Positions 46,032 through 62,162 of a stretch of 64,000 nucleotides of DNA are shown here, one piece after another. Position 1 is the stretch's first letter, and every line of letters begins with the position of its first letter. Source of the stretch: Seonamhaeicola aphaedonensis. Lineage in GTDB: Bacteria; Bacteroidota; Bacteroidia; Flavobacteriales; Flavobacteriaceae. The notes beneath the pieces were generated by a model. The model saw nothing but the letters and a program-made list of their open reading frames with translations. It was not told the DNA's origin and did not search any database. The stretch spans positions 36,915 through 100,914 of the forward strand of contig NZ_QRDX01000005.1 in NCBI RefSeq assembly GCF_003386195.1, in the 5' to 3' direction. A program made the position numbers and the translations under genes.

Positions 46032-49000
46032 ATGAACATTGAAAACAAAAATAAAATAGTTATACACAAAGCCGAGAAAATTAGTTTTAATAATAAGGTA
46101 GTATTCAATCAACCAATTTGTAAAATTAAAAAGATTAAAAAACACACATTAACAGTTGTTTTAATGATGCTTAGCATCTCTGTTTGCTTTGCCCAAACGA
46201 ATCAGTTATTAGAGTCAAGTTTTCAAACCCCACCAAATCAATATAGACCACAAACTTGGATGCATGTTTTAGACGGCAATATGTCAAAAGAGGGGTTAAC
46301 TAAAGATTTGGAGGCACTTGCAGATGCTGGTGTGGGAGGTGTGTTGTTATTTAATATTTCCTATGGGATTCCAAATGGCAAAGTAACATATAACTCGCCA
46401 AAGCACATTGCTTTATTAAAACATGCTGCTGCTGAATCTGAACGATTAGGTCTAAATTTTGGCATTCACAATTGCGATGGATGGTCTGCAAGTGGCGGGC
46501 CTTGGATAACGCCTGAACAATCCATGAAAATGGTGGTTCACAGTGAAACGATCGTAAAAGGAGGTAAAAAAAGCACATTAAAATTGCCACAACCTACTAT
46601 ACGAAAAGGGTATTATCGAGATTTGGCTGTATTGGCATATCCATCTTTTCAATCAGAACTTGATGACGCCAATAATATACCTACCATAAGCTCTTCGGAC
46701 AAAAAGTTGGATATTAAAAAATTAACCGATAGCAAAATTGACACTTTTACAGTAATAAATGGTTCTGAAAAAAATCCGGCGAGTATTATCTATGCCTATT
46801 CTAAGCCTTTTACCTTACGTTCCCTTTTAATTTCCACAGGTACACGACATTCAAAAATAAAAATTTATGTATCGAACAATGGGCAGGATTTTACAGAAAT
46901 TGAAAAACCGGACAATCCTCGCCCGGGAAAAAATGAATATAGTTTGTCAAAAATATACGACGGCGTTACCACGCAATTTATTAAAGTTGAAACTACGGCT
47001 AAGGTAAGGCTATATGAAACGTCATTTTCCTCAACCCAATTAATTGGTGATCAATTGGGGCGTGTGTCTATCTCAAAAACCGTCGCTTCAAAAGTTACAC
47101 CAATTGGTATTCCTTCAAGGGAAATGATTATAGATCCTTCTAAAGTTATAGATTTAAGCAAGCAAATGGACGAGCATGGCAACTTAACTGTAAAACTTCC
47201 TAAAGGATATTGGACGGTCATGCGTTTTGGTTACACTACTACCGCAGCGTTTAATCATCCGGCATCTGATTCAGGCAGAGGTTTGGAGGTGGATAAATAC
47301 AATCGAGAGGCTGTAAAAATACATTACGACGCGTTTACAAAAAAGGTGATAGACGCAGCTATGCCAATTGCACCAAATGCCATGAAATATGTTGAAATAG
47401 ATAGTTATGAAATGGGAGGTCAGAACTGGACGACAGATTACGACAGTATTTTTAAATCTCGTTTTGGATATGATTTAATACCTTTTTTACCTATTTATTC
47501 AGGTCGATTTATAAAAAATGCCGATGTAACAGAAGCCGTTACCTATGACATTAGAAAACTAAATAGTGAGCTGATGGTAGAAAACTATTTTGGTTACTTT
47601 ACAGAATTAAGCAATAAGGATGGCATAAAAACTTACATTGAGCCTTATGGAAATGGACCCATGGATAATTTAGCTACAGGTGGTAAATCAGATATACCCA
47701 TGGGTGAATTTTGGACAAGTTTTCCAGGAGCCTCTGCGCAAAGCAATCCGCCTACTATTGTTAGTGCAGCGGTTGAATCGGCCCATTTATATGGAAAGAA
47801 TGTTGTGTCGGCCGAATCTTTTACAGCCTCTGCCAAGTTAAATTGGAAAGGGAATCCTGCGGAATTTAAAAAATCGGGAGATCGTATTTGGACTTTAGGT
47901 GTTAATGAGTTCATGTTTCACAGGTTTGCGCACCAGCCAAATACACACGTTACACCGGGAATGACTATGGGGCCTTGGGGTTCGCATTTCGACCGTACAA
48001 ACACCTGGTGGTATAATGCCGGCAAAGCTTGGTTTAAATATTTGGCACGCGGGCAATATATGCTTCGTCAAGGGAATCCGGTATACGATTTTCTTCTTTT
48101 TCCTGGCGATGCATCTCCTAACCCATCATTTGATCCTAAACTACCTGCACAAATTAAATATTTGAATACCAATAGTGAAGCTCTTATTAACAGAGTTATT
48201 GTAGACGAAGGCCAATTGAAACTTCCTGAAGGAACGACTTTTAAAGCTTTAATATTAGGCAATATCCAAAAAATTGAATGGCCCACATTACGCCGCTTAA
48301 AAGTTTTGGCTGATCAAGGAGCGGTTCTTATTGGTGAACGTCCTACTACTATTGCCCAATACCAGATAAGTCAGGCAGAAAAAGACGAGTTTAATGCCTT
48401 GGTAGAATATATTTGGAACAAACCAACTACTTACAATGAAATGAATTGGGAAGTATTGTTACCAAAACTAAAGGTGATTCCCGATTTTACGGTAAAAGGG
48501 AAAGAAACTTACGATTATATTCATCGAAAAACCGAAACAGAGGACATTTATTTCTTTTACAATATGGATGATACCCCTCAGATGTTAGATTGTACGTTTA
48601 ATATCACAGGAAAAATACCTGAACTTTGGAATCCATTAACAGGTGAAATTGTTAAATTGGCGCAGTTTACAACCAAGGAAGGAAAAACACATGTGCCTAT
48701 ATTTTTGGAGCAGTCAGGTGCTGTATTTGTGGTGTTTCGTCAGCCAATTAATAATACGTTAAATGTTAGTGCTGAACCTCAAACTGATGTTCAATATGTT
48801 TATAAAGATAATGGTGTGATACAAGCTGAAATTAAGGAAAATGGCAACTACCAGGTTTTTACGTCTCAAGGTGAAAAAAGGCAGTTTAAGATTAACGATA
48901 TTGCAGCTCCTTATTCCATTGGAGGTAGCTGGGAAGTCCAATTTAGAAAGGAAGACGGCTACGAGGCAAAACATACGTTCTCAACATTAAGCGATTGGAA

Positions 49001-49481
49001 AGATCATAATTTAGATGCGATAAAGTATTACTCAGGCACGGCTATATACACTAAAAATTTTACGATTGACAAAGAATTATTAAAATCAAATCGAAAATTA
49101 TACCTCGATTTAGGTCAGGTTTGTATAGCCGCACGGGTACTCTTAAATGGAAAAGATTTGGGTGTTTTATGGGTAGCTCCTTATGAGGTGGATATAACTA
49201 ATTTTGCCAAGGAAGGTCTTAATGAACTCAAAATTGAGGTGACTAACCTATGGACCAACAGGTTAGTTGGAGATGAGGCATTACCCGATACTAGTGGTTA
49301 TGATAAAAATGCTAAAAATATGCCTGAGTGGTATACAAATAATGAGCACAAACCAGCAGGGGATCGACATACATTTACGGTATTTAATTTTTACAAAACC
49401 GACAAAAATTTGATGCCTTCCGGACTTTTAGGTCCTGTTCAGTTAAAAACGGGGGTTGATTTTTTAATCCAGAAGCCTTAA
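46032..49481 (+). CDS. GH106 alpha-L-rhamnosidase with a long pre-signal region
   Basis: From the ATG at 46032 the protein has 1149 residues. A GTG at 45981 is possible but adds a polar stretch and is less likely. A ~38-residue basic region precedes the hydrophobic signal (TVVLMMLSISVCFAQ), which is unusually long for an exported protein; the true start may be further in. The GH106 blocks match those of the 36329 product: PQTWMHVLDGNMSKEGLTKD, IHNCDGWSASGGPWITPEQS, EIDSYEMGGQNWT, YIEPYGNG, SAESFTAS, and a C-terminal jelly roll DLGQVCIAARVLLNGKDLG. Compared with that paralogue it is longer around residues 940-980. The two are duplicates separated by a divergent GH106 and two sulfatases. Confidence 0.88.
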   Translation: MNIENKNKIVIHKAEKISFNNKVVFNQPICKIKKIKKHTLTVVLMMLSISVCFAQTNQLLESSFQTPPNQYRPQTWMHVLDGNMSKEGLTKDLEALADAGVGGVLLFNISYGIPNGKVTYNSPKHIALLKHAAAESERLGLNFGIHNCDGWSASGGPWITPEQSMKMVVHSETIVKGGKKSTLKLPQPTIRKGYYRDLAVLAYPSFQSELDDANNIPTISSSDKKLDIKKLTDSKIDTFTVINGSEKNPASIIYAYSKPFTLRSLLISTGTRHSKIKIYVSNNGQDFTEIEKPDNPRPGKNEYSLSKIYDGVTTQFIKVETTAKVRLYETSFSSTQLIGDQLGRVSISKTVASKVTPIGIPSREMIIDPSKVIDLSKQMDEHGNLTVKLPKGYWTVMRFGYTTTAAFNHPASDSGRGLEVDKYNREAVKIHYDAFTKKVIDAAMPIAPNAMKYVEIDSYEMGGQNWTTDYDSIFKSRFGYDLIPFLPIYSGRFIKNADVTEAVTYDIRKLNSELMVENYFGYFTELSNKDGIKTYIEPYGNGPMDNLATGGKSDIPMGEFWTSFPGASAQSNPPTIVSAAVESAHLYGKNVVSAESFTASAKLNWKGNPAEFKKSGDRIWTLGVNEFMFHRFAHQPNTHVTPGMTMGPWGSHFDRTNTWWYNAGKAWFKYLARGQYMLRQGNPVYDFLLFPGDASPNPSFDPKLPAQIKYLNTNSEALINRVIVDEGQLKLPEGTTFKALILGNIQKIEWPTLRRLKVLADQGAVLIGERPTTIAQYQISQAEKDEFNALVEYIWNKPTTYNEMNWEVLLPKLKVIPDFTVKGKETYDYIHRKTETEDIYFFYNMDDTPQMLDCTFNITGKIPELWNPLTGEIVKLAQFTTKEGKTHVPIFLEQSGAVFVVFRQPINNTLNVSAEPQTDVQYVYKDNGVIQAEIKENGNYQVFTSQGEKRQFKINDIAAPYSIGGSWEVQFRKEDGYEAKHTFSTLSDWKDHNLDAIKYYSGTAIYTKNFTIDKELLKSNRKLYLDLGQVCIAARVLLNGKDLGVLWVAPYEVDITNFAKEGLNELKIEVTNLWTNRLVGDEALPDTSGYDKNAKNMPEWYTNNEHKPAGDRHTFTVFNFYKTDKNLMPSGLLGPVQLKTGVDFLIQKP

Positions 49482-49596
49482 TCGTACTTTTAATTGGTAG
49501 GTTTTAGTGAGTAATACGCTATCAGTCAACGATTCAGTTAGTTATTAATATGCATAGAATAAATATCAATTAAAAATATATTTTTTAGGAAGAGTT

Positions 49597-52527
49597 ATGA
49601 AGTATATGTTTTTTACAGTTTTAACTGCTTTTTTGTCTATAATTTGTTACGGACAGAAAGTAATTAATCTTGCCGGAGAATGGCAAGTGAAACTAGACAC
49701 TGAAAATAAGGGAATTGAAGAACAGTGGTTCAATGAAAACACATTTACCGATGTGTTAACCTTACCGGGTTGTATTCAGGAACAAGGTTATGGAAATATT
49801 CCCGGACCAAACACCCCTTGGTATGGTAACACTGAATGGGCAGGTTCCGGAGGTCTGAATGGTTGGGGACCTGATTACCTGAGCAAGTACAAAGAGCGGG
49901 GTATCTATAAAATGCAACACTTTTTACATCCCGAAAGGCATTTCATCGGTGCTGTATGGTATCAACGTAGCATCGAAGTACCAAAAGCATGGGAAGGCAA
50001 GCAGATTGCTGTTTCATTTGAACGCGTTCACTGGGTTTCACAACTTTGGTTCGATGGCAAAGAAGTTGGCAAAGCGACAAGTCTTGCTGCACCGCATCAA
50101 TATAGTTTAGGTCAACTTACTCCCGGCTCACATACCATCACTATACGTGTTGACAATTCTGAATATGTGCATATGGGATATAATGCTCATTCAGTATCGG
50201 AGCAGACCGCCGGAACATGGAATGGTATTGTAGGTGATATCAAATTAGAAGCACGACCTGAAGTTTGGATAGAAAGATTTACTGTTTCTCCAAAGCCGGT
50301 TGATGGTATGTTAAAGGTGAGCCTTCAATTAGGAAAAACTATTACAGCAAAAGGAAAATGGGAACTGACTCTGGATGCCATTGGAATAAGTAAGGGTAAT
50401 GAGCATAACCCTGAACCATTGGTATTAAAAGGGAATGTTAATGAAATTGATGGTAAAATGCTCCATTTTGATTATCCAATGACAGATAAAGCTCTGTTGT
50501 GGGATGAATATGAACAGAATCTTTACCAAATAGAAGCGAAGTTAAAAACAAAAAAGTCTAACGATTCCCGTCAGCTGACTTTTGGTTTGCGTGATATATC
50601 TGTAGATGGTATGCACTTTAGTGTAAATGGCAATAAAACATTCATAAGAGGCAATAACGATTGTGCTGTGATGCCTGCCACCGGCTATGCCCCAATGGAT
50701 GTAGAATCATGGCGCAAAGTATGGCGTACCTATAAAGATTTTGGTCTTAATCTGGCTCGTTTTCATTCCTGGACACCGCCAAAAGCAGCATTTATTGCAG
50801 CTGATGAAATAGGAATCTATATGGCACCAGAGGTGGGCGAATGGGGAACTGTTAAAACAAAAGAGCAGTTTGATTTTATGCGTGCCGAAGCCAAACGTAT
50901 TTTGGATGAATTTGGACACCACCCAAGCTTTGTAATGATGGGGTTGGGAAATGAATACGATGGAAATCACGACTTCTTCACAGAAGTGGTACAGGAATGG
51001 AAGGCTTATGATAACTCTAAGCTTTATATGGTTAAAGCCAATTCATGGAGTCCCGCCGAGGCAGATTATCAGGTGCAACGCGGCATTTGGCCTGAGCGCA
51101 CCACTAAACTTCGCTACCAGTTTGGTTGGCCTCCAACACCCGATCGTACGGAATATAATCTTTCTGCTCCAAATACGGCTATCGACTGGCGTGAGGCTTC
51201 ATCCTCATTCAAAGTTCCGGTAATGTCACACGAGATTGCGCAGATTTGTACCTATCCCGATGTGGAAACCGAACTCAAAAAGTACACGGGTTACCTGAAA
51301 GCGGATTACCTTGAAATAGCCCGTGATCAACTTATAGAGCGAGGCATGTACGCCTTGCTTCCTGAAATTGTGGAGTCATCGGGCAAGTGGCAGGTAGAGC
51401 TTATCCGTGAGGCCTTTGAGGCGGCTTATCGCACTCCTGATATGGCAGGTTTCCAATGGTTGTCGTTGGCCGATTTTACAGGGCAAAGCAGTGCCCCGGT
51501 TGGTTTAACCGACCCATTTTACGATGCTCGTCCATACGTGGATTTGGAATACATTCGCCAATGGTGTGCCCCAACTGTACTTTTAGCGCGAATACCGAAA
51601 CGTGTATTAACACAAAGTGAAACCTTCAAAGCCGACCTCGAAGTCACACATTTTGGCAAAGAAGAGCTAGTCCTTAATGATCTTACAGCTACACTTCGCA
51701 AAGACGATGGTACAGTGATAAAAACATGGGAGCTTCCTAAAAAGACATTTATACAAGAAAGTGCACAGGCTATCGCTTCAATTGAATTGGCACTTGGAAG
51801 TATTGCTGCTCTGGCCAAAATCAACTTACAAGTTGAGTCTAAAGCGAATAAACTTATGAACGATTGGAATATTTGGGTTTATCCTGATGCGCCAGCTGAA
51901 ACATTCCCTGCAAATGTTCATGTTGCCAAAGCCTGGAACGAGGAAACGCAAAAGCGACTTGAAGCGGGTGAAACCGTTTTGCTATTGCCTCAAATTGGTG
52001 ATATGAAAGGTAACCTGCCTTCGTGCTTTACCAACCATTTCTGGACAGCGATAGGTGAAAAAGGTGGACAATCATCGGCTTCGGGCATGTTGATAAATCC
52101 TGAACATCCACTTTTTGCGGCTTTTCCAACCGATGCACATGTGAACTGGAACTGGTGGGATATTTTGAATCATGCACAGCCTATGATTTTAGACGCCTTT
52201 GACGCTAAAAATCCATGGCCAAAAGACTACCGCTCCATCATTCAGCCTGTGGATTCGTGGAAAATTAACCGCAAATTAGCATTGGTAGCAGAGGCAAAAG
52301 TGGGCAAAGGGAAGTTGCTGATTTGTAGCATCGATATTGAAAGTGATTTAGAAAATCGTCCTGCAACCCGTCAGTTCCGAAAATCTCTGTTAAACTACCT
52401 CACAACTTCCGCATTTAATCCTCAATGGGAGATTCAACCCGAAGCAATTGCAGAAGTATTCGAAAAAGAAACAGGACCGGCAAAAGAAATAGATTTTAAA
52501 TCGAATGCTTTGCCAATTGACAATTAG
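49597..52527 (+). CDS. GH2-type glycoside hydrolase (first of a tandem pair)
   Basis: 976 residues with a signal peptide (ICYGQ). The GH2 order is visible: sugar-binding jelly roll (INLAGEWQVKLD, QLWFDGKEVG, TAGTWNGIVGDIKLEARP), immunoglobulin-like domain and TIM barrel (SVNGNKTFIRGNNDCAVMP, GLNLARFHSWTPPKAAF). The acid/base candidate is Glu453 in GLGNEYDG and the nucleophile candidate Glu546 in MSHEIAQICTYP. A further ~330 residues after the barrel carry beta domains and a LEAGETVLLLPQIGD module of the type found in glutamine-amidotransferase-like folds. The substrate (beta-galactoside, beta-glucuronide or other) cannot be read. The sequence is notably GC-rich (33 of 60 bases at 51061-51120), suggesting transfer from another bacteroidete. 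Confidence 0.85.
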   Translation: MKYMFFTVLTAFLSIICYGQKVINLAGEWQVKLDTENKGIEEQWFNENTFTDVLTLPGCIQEQGYGNIPGPNTPWYGNTEWAGSGGLNGWGPDYLSKYKERGIYKMQHFLHPERHFIGAVWYQRSIEVPKAWEGKQIAVSFERVHWVSQLWFDGKEVGKATSLAAPHQYSLGQLTPGSHTITIRVDNSEYVHMGYNAHSVSEQTAGTWNGIVGDIKLEARPEVWIERFTVSPKPVDGMLKVSLQLGKTITAKGKWELTLDAIGISKGNEHNPEPLVLKGNVNEIDGKMLHFDYPMTDKALLWDEYEQNLYQIEAKLKTKKSNDSRQLTFGLRDISVDGMHFSVNGNKTFIRGNNDCAVMPATGYAPMDVESWRKVWRTYKDFGLNLARFHSWTPPKAAFIAADEIGIYMAPEVGEWGTVKTKEQFDFMRAEAKRILDEFGHHPSFVMMGLGNEYDGNHDFFTEVVQEWKAYDNSKLYMVKANSWSPAEADYQVQRGIWPERTTKLRYQFGWPPTPDRTEYNLSAPNTAIDWREASSSFKVPVMSHEIAQICTYPDVETELKKYTGYLKADYLEIARDQLIERGMYALLPEIVESSGKWQVELIREAFEAAYRTPDMAGFQWLSLADFTGQSSAPVGLTDPFYDARPYVDLEYIRQWCAPTVLLARIPKRVLTQSETFKADLEVTHFGKEELVLNDLTATLRKDDGTVIKTWELPKKTFIQESAQAIASIELALGSIAALAKINLQVESKANKLMNDWNIWVYPDAPAETFPANVHVAKAWNEETQKRLEAGETVLLLPQIGDMKGNLPSCFTNHFWTAIGEKGGQSSASGMLINPEHPLFAAFPTDAHVNWNWWDILNHAQPMILDAFDAKNPWPKDYRSIIQPVDSWKINRKLALVAEAKVGKGKLLICSIDIESDLENRPATRQFRKSLLNYLTTSAFNPQWEIQPEAIAEVFEKETGPAKEIDFKSNALPIDN

Positions 52528-52533
52528 AAAACC

Positions 52534-58556
<6,023 letters not shown>

Positions 58557-58559
58557 CAA

Positions 58560-60836
58560 ATGAGGTTTTTATTTAATTACATAACACGTTTATTACTAAT
58601 TGTTTTAATGGTAGCTCCAACTTTAATAACTGCACAAAAATTAATCTATAAAGATGCTTCTTTACCCATAGAAGATAGGGTAAATGATCTACTTAATAGA
58701 ATGACAGTAGAAGAGAAAGTTGGACAAATGCTCATGTTTGGCGCCCAAAGAGTAGCAAGAAAAGGTAAAGATGGCTCGTTAGTCATTACCGATTGGGGTA
58801 AACCATACTTTACGAATGGTTTAGGTGGTTTAAAGTTTCCTTTTCAGAAAGAAACTCCAGAAGAGTCAGCAAGACTAAATAACGAACTTCAAAAAAAGAT
58901 TATAGCGTCCAACCGATTTGGAATACCAGCATTATTTGTTGGAGAAGCCTATAATGGTGTAGATGCCAAAGGATGTACAAGTTTTGGTCGTCCACTTAAT
59001 TTGGCTGCTTCTTGGAATGTAAACTTAACGCACGATGTATGGAGTGCTATTGGTCGCGAATCTCGTTTACGTGGTTGGCACATGGTGCATTCTCCTGTTG
59101 GAGATATTGCGCGCGATCCTCGTTTTGGAAGAATGAGCGAAGGATATGGAGAAGATACTTTTTTAACCACAGAAATGTTGGTGGCTGCTGTAACTGGGGT
59201 ACAAGGAGATTACAATGGAACAGGATTTAATACGTCTCATATAGGTGCAGTGGTTAAACATTTTGCTGGTTATAGCCAAGTTGTTGGAGGTCGTAATTTT
59301 GCAGCTGTAGAGGTGTCTCCTCGTGTTTTACTTGATGAGTTGTTACCACCTTTTAAAACGGCTGTTCAACGCGGTCATGCTCTTGCTATTATGCCGTCGC
59401 ACGGTGATATTAACGGTGTGGCTAGTCATGGGAACCCTTGGTTATTAACAGATTTGTTACGAAAACAATGGGGTTTTAACGGTTATGTCGTCTCAGATGC
59501 TTATGATGTTGGACGCTTAAATTTTTTAATGAAAGTTGCAGAAAATATTGAAGAAGCAGTGAAACTTGGTTTAAAAGCAGGTGTAGATTTAGACTTATAT
59601 AGTGAAGATGTTTACGAGCTGCTTCCAGAAATGGTAAAGAAAGACCCTAGCTTGTTACCCTATATTGATAGAGCAGCTGGTGATATGCTACGTACTAAAT
59701 TTATTATGGGCCTTTTTGATAATCCTTACATTGACGTTGAGGAAACAAAAAAGGGAGTACGTTCTAAAGAGAACCTATCATTGGCAAAAGAAATGGATGA
59801 AGAATCCATGATTTTACTTAAAAATGAAAACCAGATATTACCTTTAAATAAAAAAGAATCACGTAAAATAGCATTAATTGGACCTTTACTTGGCGAAGAC
59901 ACGAAAGAAGCATTTGAAAGTGTAGCTGGAGATAAAGTGTCTTTTGTTGCTGAAAAAGGATATGAGCTGACAAACCGAAACTCAAAGCATCCTGAACTAA
60001 CACCCAGAAACGATGCGGCTTTAGACAAAATGGTAGAACTTGCTAAAGATGCAGATGTATCAATTCTTTTTGTTGGAGGAGATCGCTTTACAGCTCAAGA
60101 GGCTACTTTTTTCAAGTGGGTTATTGGAGATCGGGCTACTATAGAACCAGTTGGTGTTCAAGATGAGTTAATTCAAAGAGTTAAAGCATTGGGTAAACCG
60201 GTAATAGTGGTGTTGAAACACCGTAGAACATTATCATTCAATGTAATCAATGACAATGCAGATGCTGTCTTGGATTGTTGGGAAATGACCGAGTTTGGAG
60301 ACGAACTTGTAGCAAAAGTGCTCTTTGGTGAATTTTCGCCTTCAGGGAAATTACCGGTTACTGTGCCACGTACAATTGGTCAAATTCCTTATCACTATAG
60401 CATGAAGGAGATTAGTTTCTTTAAAGATTATCTATTTTTAGAATCTGGTCCATTATATCCGTTTGGCTATGGTTTAAGTTATTCTAAGTTTAGCTATTCT
60501 CAACCTAAATTAACAAGTGATATCTTAGAACGTGATGGAACAATACAAGTAACTGTAGATGTTATGAATACAGGAAAGGTAACCGCTAAAGAAGTGGTAC
60601 AAATGTATATTAAAGATATGTTTGGTTCTGTACTAAGACCTGATAAGGAACTGAAAGGTTTTGAAAAGATTGAATTAAAACCTGGAGAAACAAAAACAGT
60701 TCAATTTACAATTACTCCAGATATGTTAGTTTTTACAGGAGTAGAAATGAAACCGATTATAGAGGCAGGAGATTATGAAGTAATGTTAGGTACATCGTCT
60801 CAAGAATATCAGAAGACCTCATTTCGTCTTAAATGA
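58560..60836 (+). CDS. GH3 beta-glycosidase (xylosidase/glucosidase type)
   Basis: 758 residues with a signal peptide (PTLITAQ). GH3 barrel (about 40-390) with LLNRMTVEEKVGQM, the KHFAGYSQ substrate loop and nucleophile Asp313 in GYVVSDAYDVG. The alpha/beta sandwich domain follows (ESMILLKNENQILPL, FVGGDRFTAQEA, VIVVLKHRRTLS), then the C-terminal FN3 domain (PFGYGLSYSKFSYSQ). GH3 enzymes remove single beta-linked glucose, xylose or other sugars. For an ulvan-like substrate a beta-xylosidase function would fit, but specificity is not visible. The lack of the usual HG(S/T)P-like loop after VVL, replaced by KHRRTLS, is slightly odd. It ends the long cluster, with 235 nt before rhaT. Confidence 0.9.
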   Translation: MRFLFNYITRLLLIVLMVAPTLITAQKLIYKDASLPIEDRVNDLLNRMTVEEKVGQMLMFGAQRVARKGKDGSLVITDWGKPYFTNGLGGLKFPFQKETPEESARLNNELQKKIIASNRFGIPALFVGEAYNGVDAKGCTSFGRPLNLAASWNVNLTHDVWSAIGRESRLRGWHMVHSPVGDIARDPRFGRMSEGYGEDTFLTTEMLVAAVTGVQGDYNGTGFNTSHIGAVVKHFAGYSQVVGGRNFAAVEVSPRVLLDELLPPFKTAVQRGHALAIMPSHGDINGVASHGNPWLLTDLLRKQWGFNGYVVSDAYDVGRLNFLMKVAENIEEAVKLGLKAGVDLDLYSEDVYELLPEMVKKDPSLLPYIDRAAGDMLRTKFIMGLFDNPYIDVEETKKGVRSKENLSLAKEMDEESMILLKNENQILPLNKKESRKIALIGPLLGEDTKEAFESVAGDKVSFVAEKGYELTNRNSKHPELTPRNDAALDKMVELAKDADVSILFVGGDRFTAQEATFFKWVIGDRATIEPVGVQDELIQRVKALGKPVIVVLKHRRTLSFNVINDNADAVLDCWEMTEFGDELVAKVLFGEFSPSGKLPVTVPRTIGQIPYHYSMKEISFFKDYLFLESGPLYPFGYGLSYSKFSYSQPKLTSDILERDGTIQVTVDVMNTGKVTAKEVVQMYIKDMFGSVLRPDKELKGFEKIELKPGETKTVQFTITPDMLVFTGVEMKPIIEAGDYEVMLGTSSQEYQKTSFRLK

Positions 60837-60893
60837 TTTTAGATAAATGACGATTACTAGAAATTCAAAAAACTTTTATCATGGATTAAAAAT

Positions 60894-60916
60894 TATTTTA
60901 CCTCAACAGTAAAATA
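60894..60916 (+). repeat. Weak hairpin after the GH3 gene
   Basis: TATTTTAC (60894-60901) and GTAAAATA (60909-60916) pair perfectly around a 7-nt loop, 57 nt after the GH3 stop. No T-run follows, so termination is uncertain. Confidence 0.3.
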
Positions 60917-60996
60917 TTAAAACAAATATGTATGTTGCTAGATTTGAAGGTAATAAGGAATGGTAGGCTCAGGATTATATATGTTTATTTAATTCT

Positions 60997-61013
60997 CATG
61001 ATAGTGCAGGATA
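60997..61013 (+). promoter_or_regulatory. Direct-repeat operator, site D
   Basis: CAGGATA at 61007-61013 with CATGATA (one mismatch) exactly 10 bp upstream; another related box CAGGATT is at 60970-60976. It ends 58 nt before the rhaT start. This is the second-best copy of the motif and links rhamnose uptake to the hydrolase genes. Confidence 0.6.
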
Positions 61014-61071
61014 GTTTAAAAGACATCAAGATTTATTTTTAAGCCTTACAAATAAACTTAAATAAGAAAAT

Positions 61072-62124
61072 ATGCAAGCATTAATAGGTGTTATATTTCA
61101 TTCCTTAGGAGGAATTGCTTCTGGTAGTTTTTACATGCCGTTTAACAAAGTAAAAGGTTGGGCCTGGGAAAGCTATTGGATAGTTGGTGGTTTAATGTCT
61201 TGGTTAATAGTGCCTCCACTAGCGGCTTATTTAACAGTTCCAGGGTTTTTAGATATTATAGCAGCAGGTTCTAGTACCATTGTATGGTTTACTTTTTTAA
61301 TGGGGCTGCTCTGGGGTGTAGGAGGTTTGTCCTATGGACTAGGAGTTCGCTATTTAGGAATGTCTTTAGGTAATTCAGTAGTTCTTGGTTTTTGTGCTGC
61401 CTTTGGAGCTATAGTGCCCTCTATATATTACAACTTTAGTCCTATGGAAGGGAAAGTGTCTTTTACAGATATGCTTGGTTCTTCAGGGGGACAGATAGTA
61501 TTATTAGGTGTTTTGGTTTGTCTTCTAGGTATTGGATTATGTGGAAGAGCCGGTATTTTAAAAGAAAAAGAGCTTTCAGACGAAGAAAAAAAGAAATCTG
61601 TTTCAGAGTTTAATTTAGTTAAAGGATTAGTAGTGGCCATTCTTTCGGGTATTTTAAGTTCCTTTTTTAGTTTTGGTATTGAATCGGGAAAGCCCCTTGC
61701 AGATGCTGCAGTAGAAGCCGGTTATGATCATCTATTTGCTAACAATGTAACATTTGTAGTTATTTTATGGGGAGGTTTAATAACCAACTTAGTTTGGACA
61801 ACCATTTTGAGTATTAAAAATAAATCTTATAAAGATTTTACAAATAAGAGTACTCCAATTCGCAACAATATAATATTTTCTGCAATGGCAGGAACCATCT
61901 GGTTTTTACAATTCTTTTTCTACGGAATGGGTGAAAGCAAACTAGGTAGCGGTGCTAGTTCATGGATTTTACATATGTCTACCATTATTTTAACAGCTAA
62001 TTTTTGGGGTATTTACCGTAAAGAGTGGAAAGGTGTTGCTAAAAAGACTAAGATAACCATAACAGCAGGTATTGTGGTGATTTTATTGTCTGTGGTTTTG
62101 GTTGGAATTGGGAATTCAATCTAG
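61072..62124 (+). CDS. rhaT: L-rhamnose/proton symporter
   Basis: 350 residues, almost entirely hydrophobic with about ten membrane helices and no cleavable signal. The N-terminal ALIGVIFHSLGGIASGSFYMPF, the GLLWGVGGLSYGLGVRYLGMSLGNSV segment, and LSSFFSFGIESGKPLADAA are characteristic of the RhaT family, part of the DMT superfamily. It imports L-rhamnose across the inner membrane with protons. It stands alone between operator site D and a strong terminator, so it is a single-gene unit apparently co-controlled with the rhamnosidase operons. Its presence is the clearest independent sign that L-rhamnose is a product of this region. Confidence 0.95.
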   Translation: MQALIGVIFHSLGGIASGSFYMPFNKVKGWAWESYWIVGGLMSWLIVPPLAAYLTVPGFLDIIAAGSSTIVWFTFLMGLLWGVGGLSYGLGVRYLGMSLGNSVVLGFCAAFGAIVPSIYYNFSPMEGKVSFTDMLGSSGGQIVLLGVLVCLLGIGLCGRAGILKEKELSDEEKKKSVSEFNLVKGLVVAILSGILSSFFSFGIESGKPLADAAVEAGYDHLFANNVTFVVILWGGLITNLVWTTILSIKNKSYKDFTNKSTPIRNNIIFSAMAGTIWFLQFFFYGMGESKLGSGASSWILHMSTIILTANFWGIYRKEWKGVAKKTKITITAGIVVILLSVVLVGIGNSI

Positions 62125-62135
62125 ATAATGAATTT

Positions 62136-62153
62136 AACCTGAAGCTTCAGGTT
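62136..62153. repeat. 18-bp perfect palindrome after rhaT
   Basis: AACCTGAAGCTTCAGGTT at 62136-62153 reads the same on both strands. It lies 11 nt after the rhaT stop and 9 nt before the terminator stem. It could be an operator or an additional hairpin of the terminator region. Confidence 0.45.
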
Positions 62154-62162
62154 AGTTATTAG

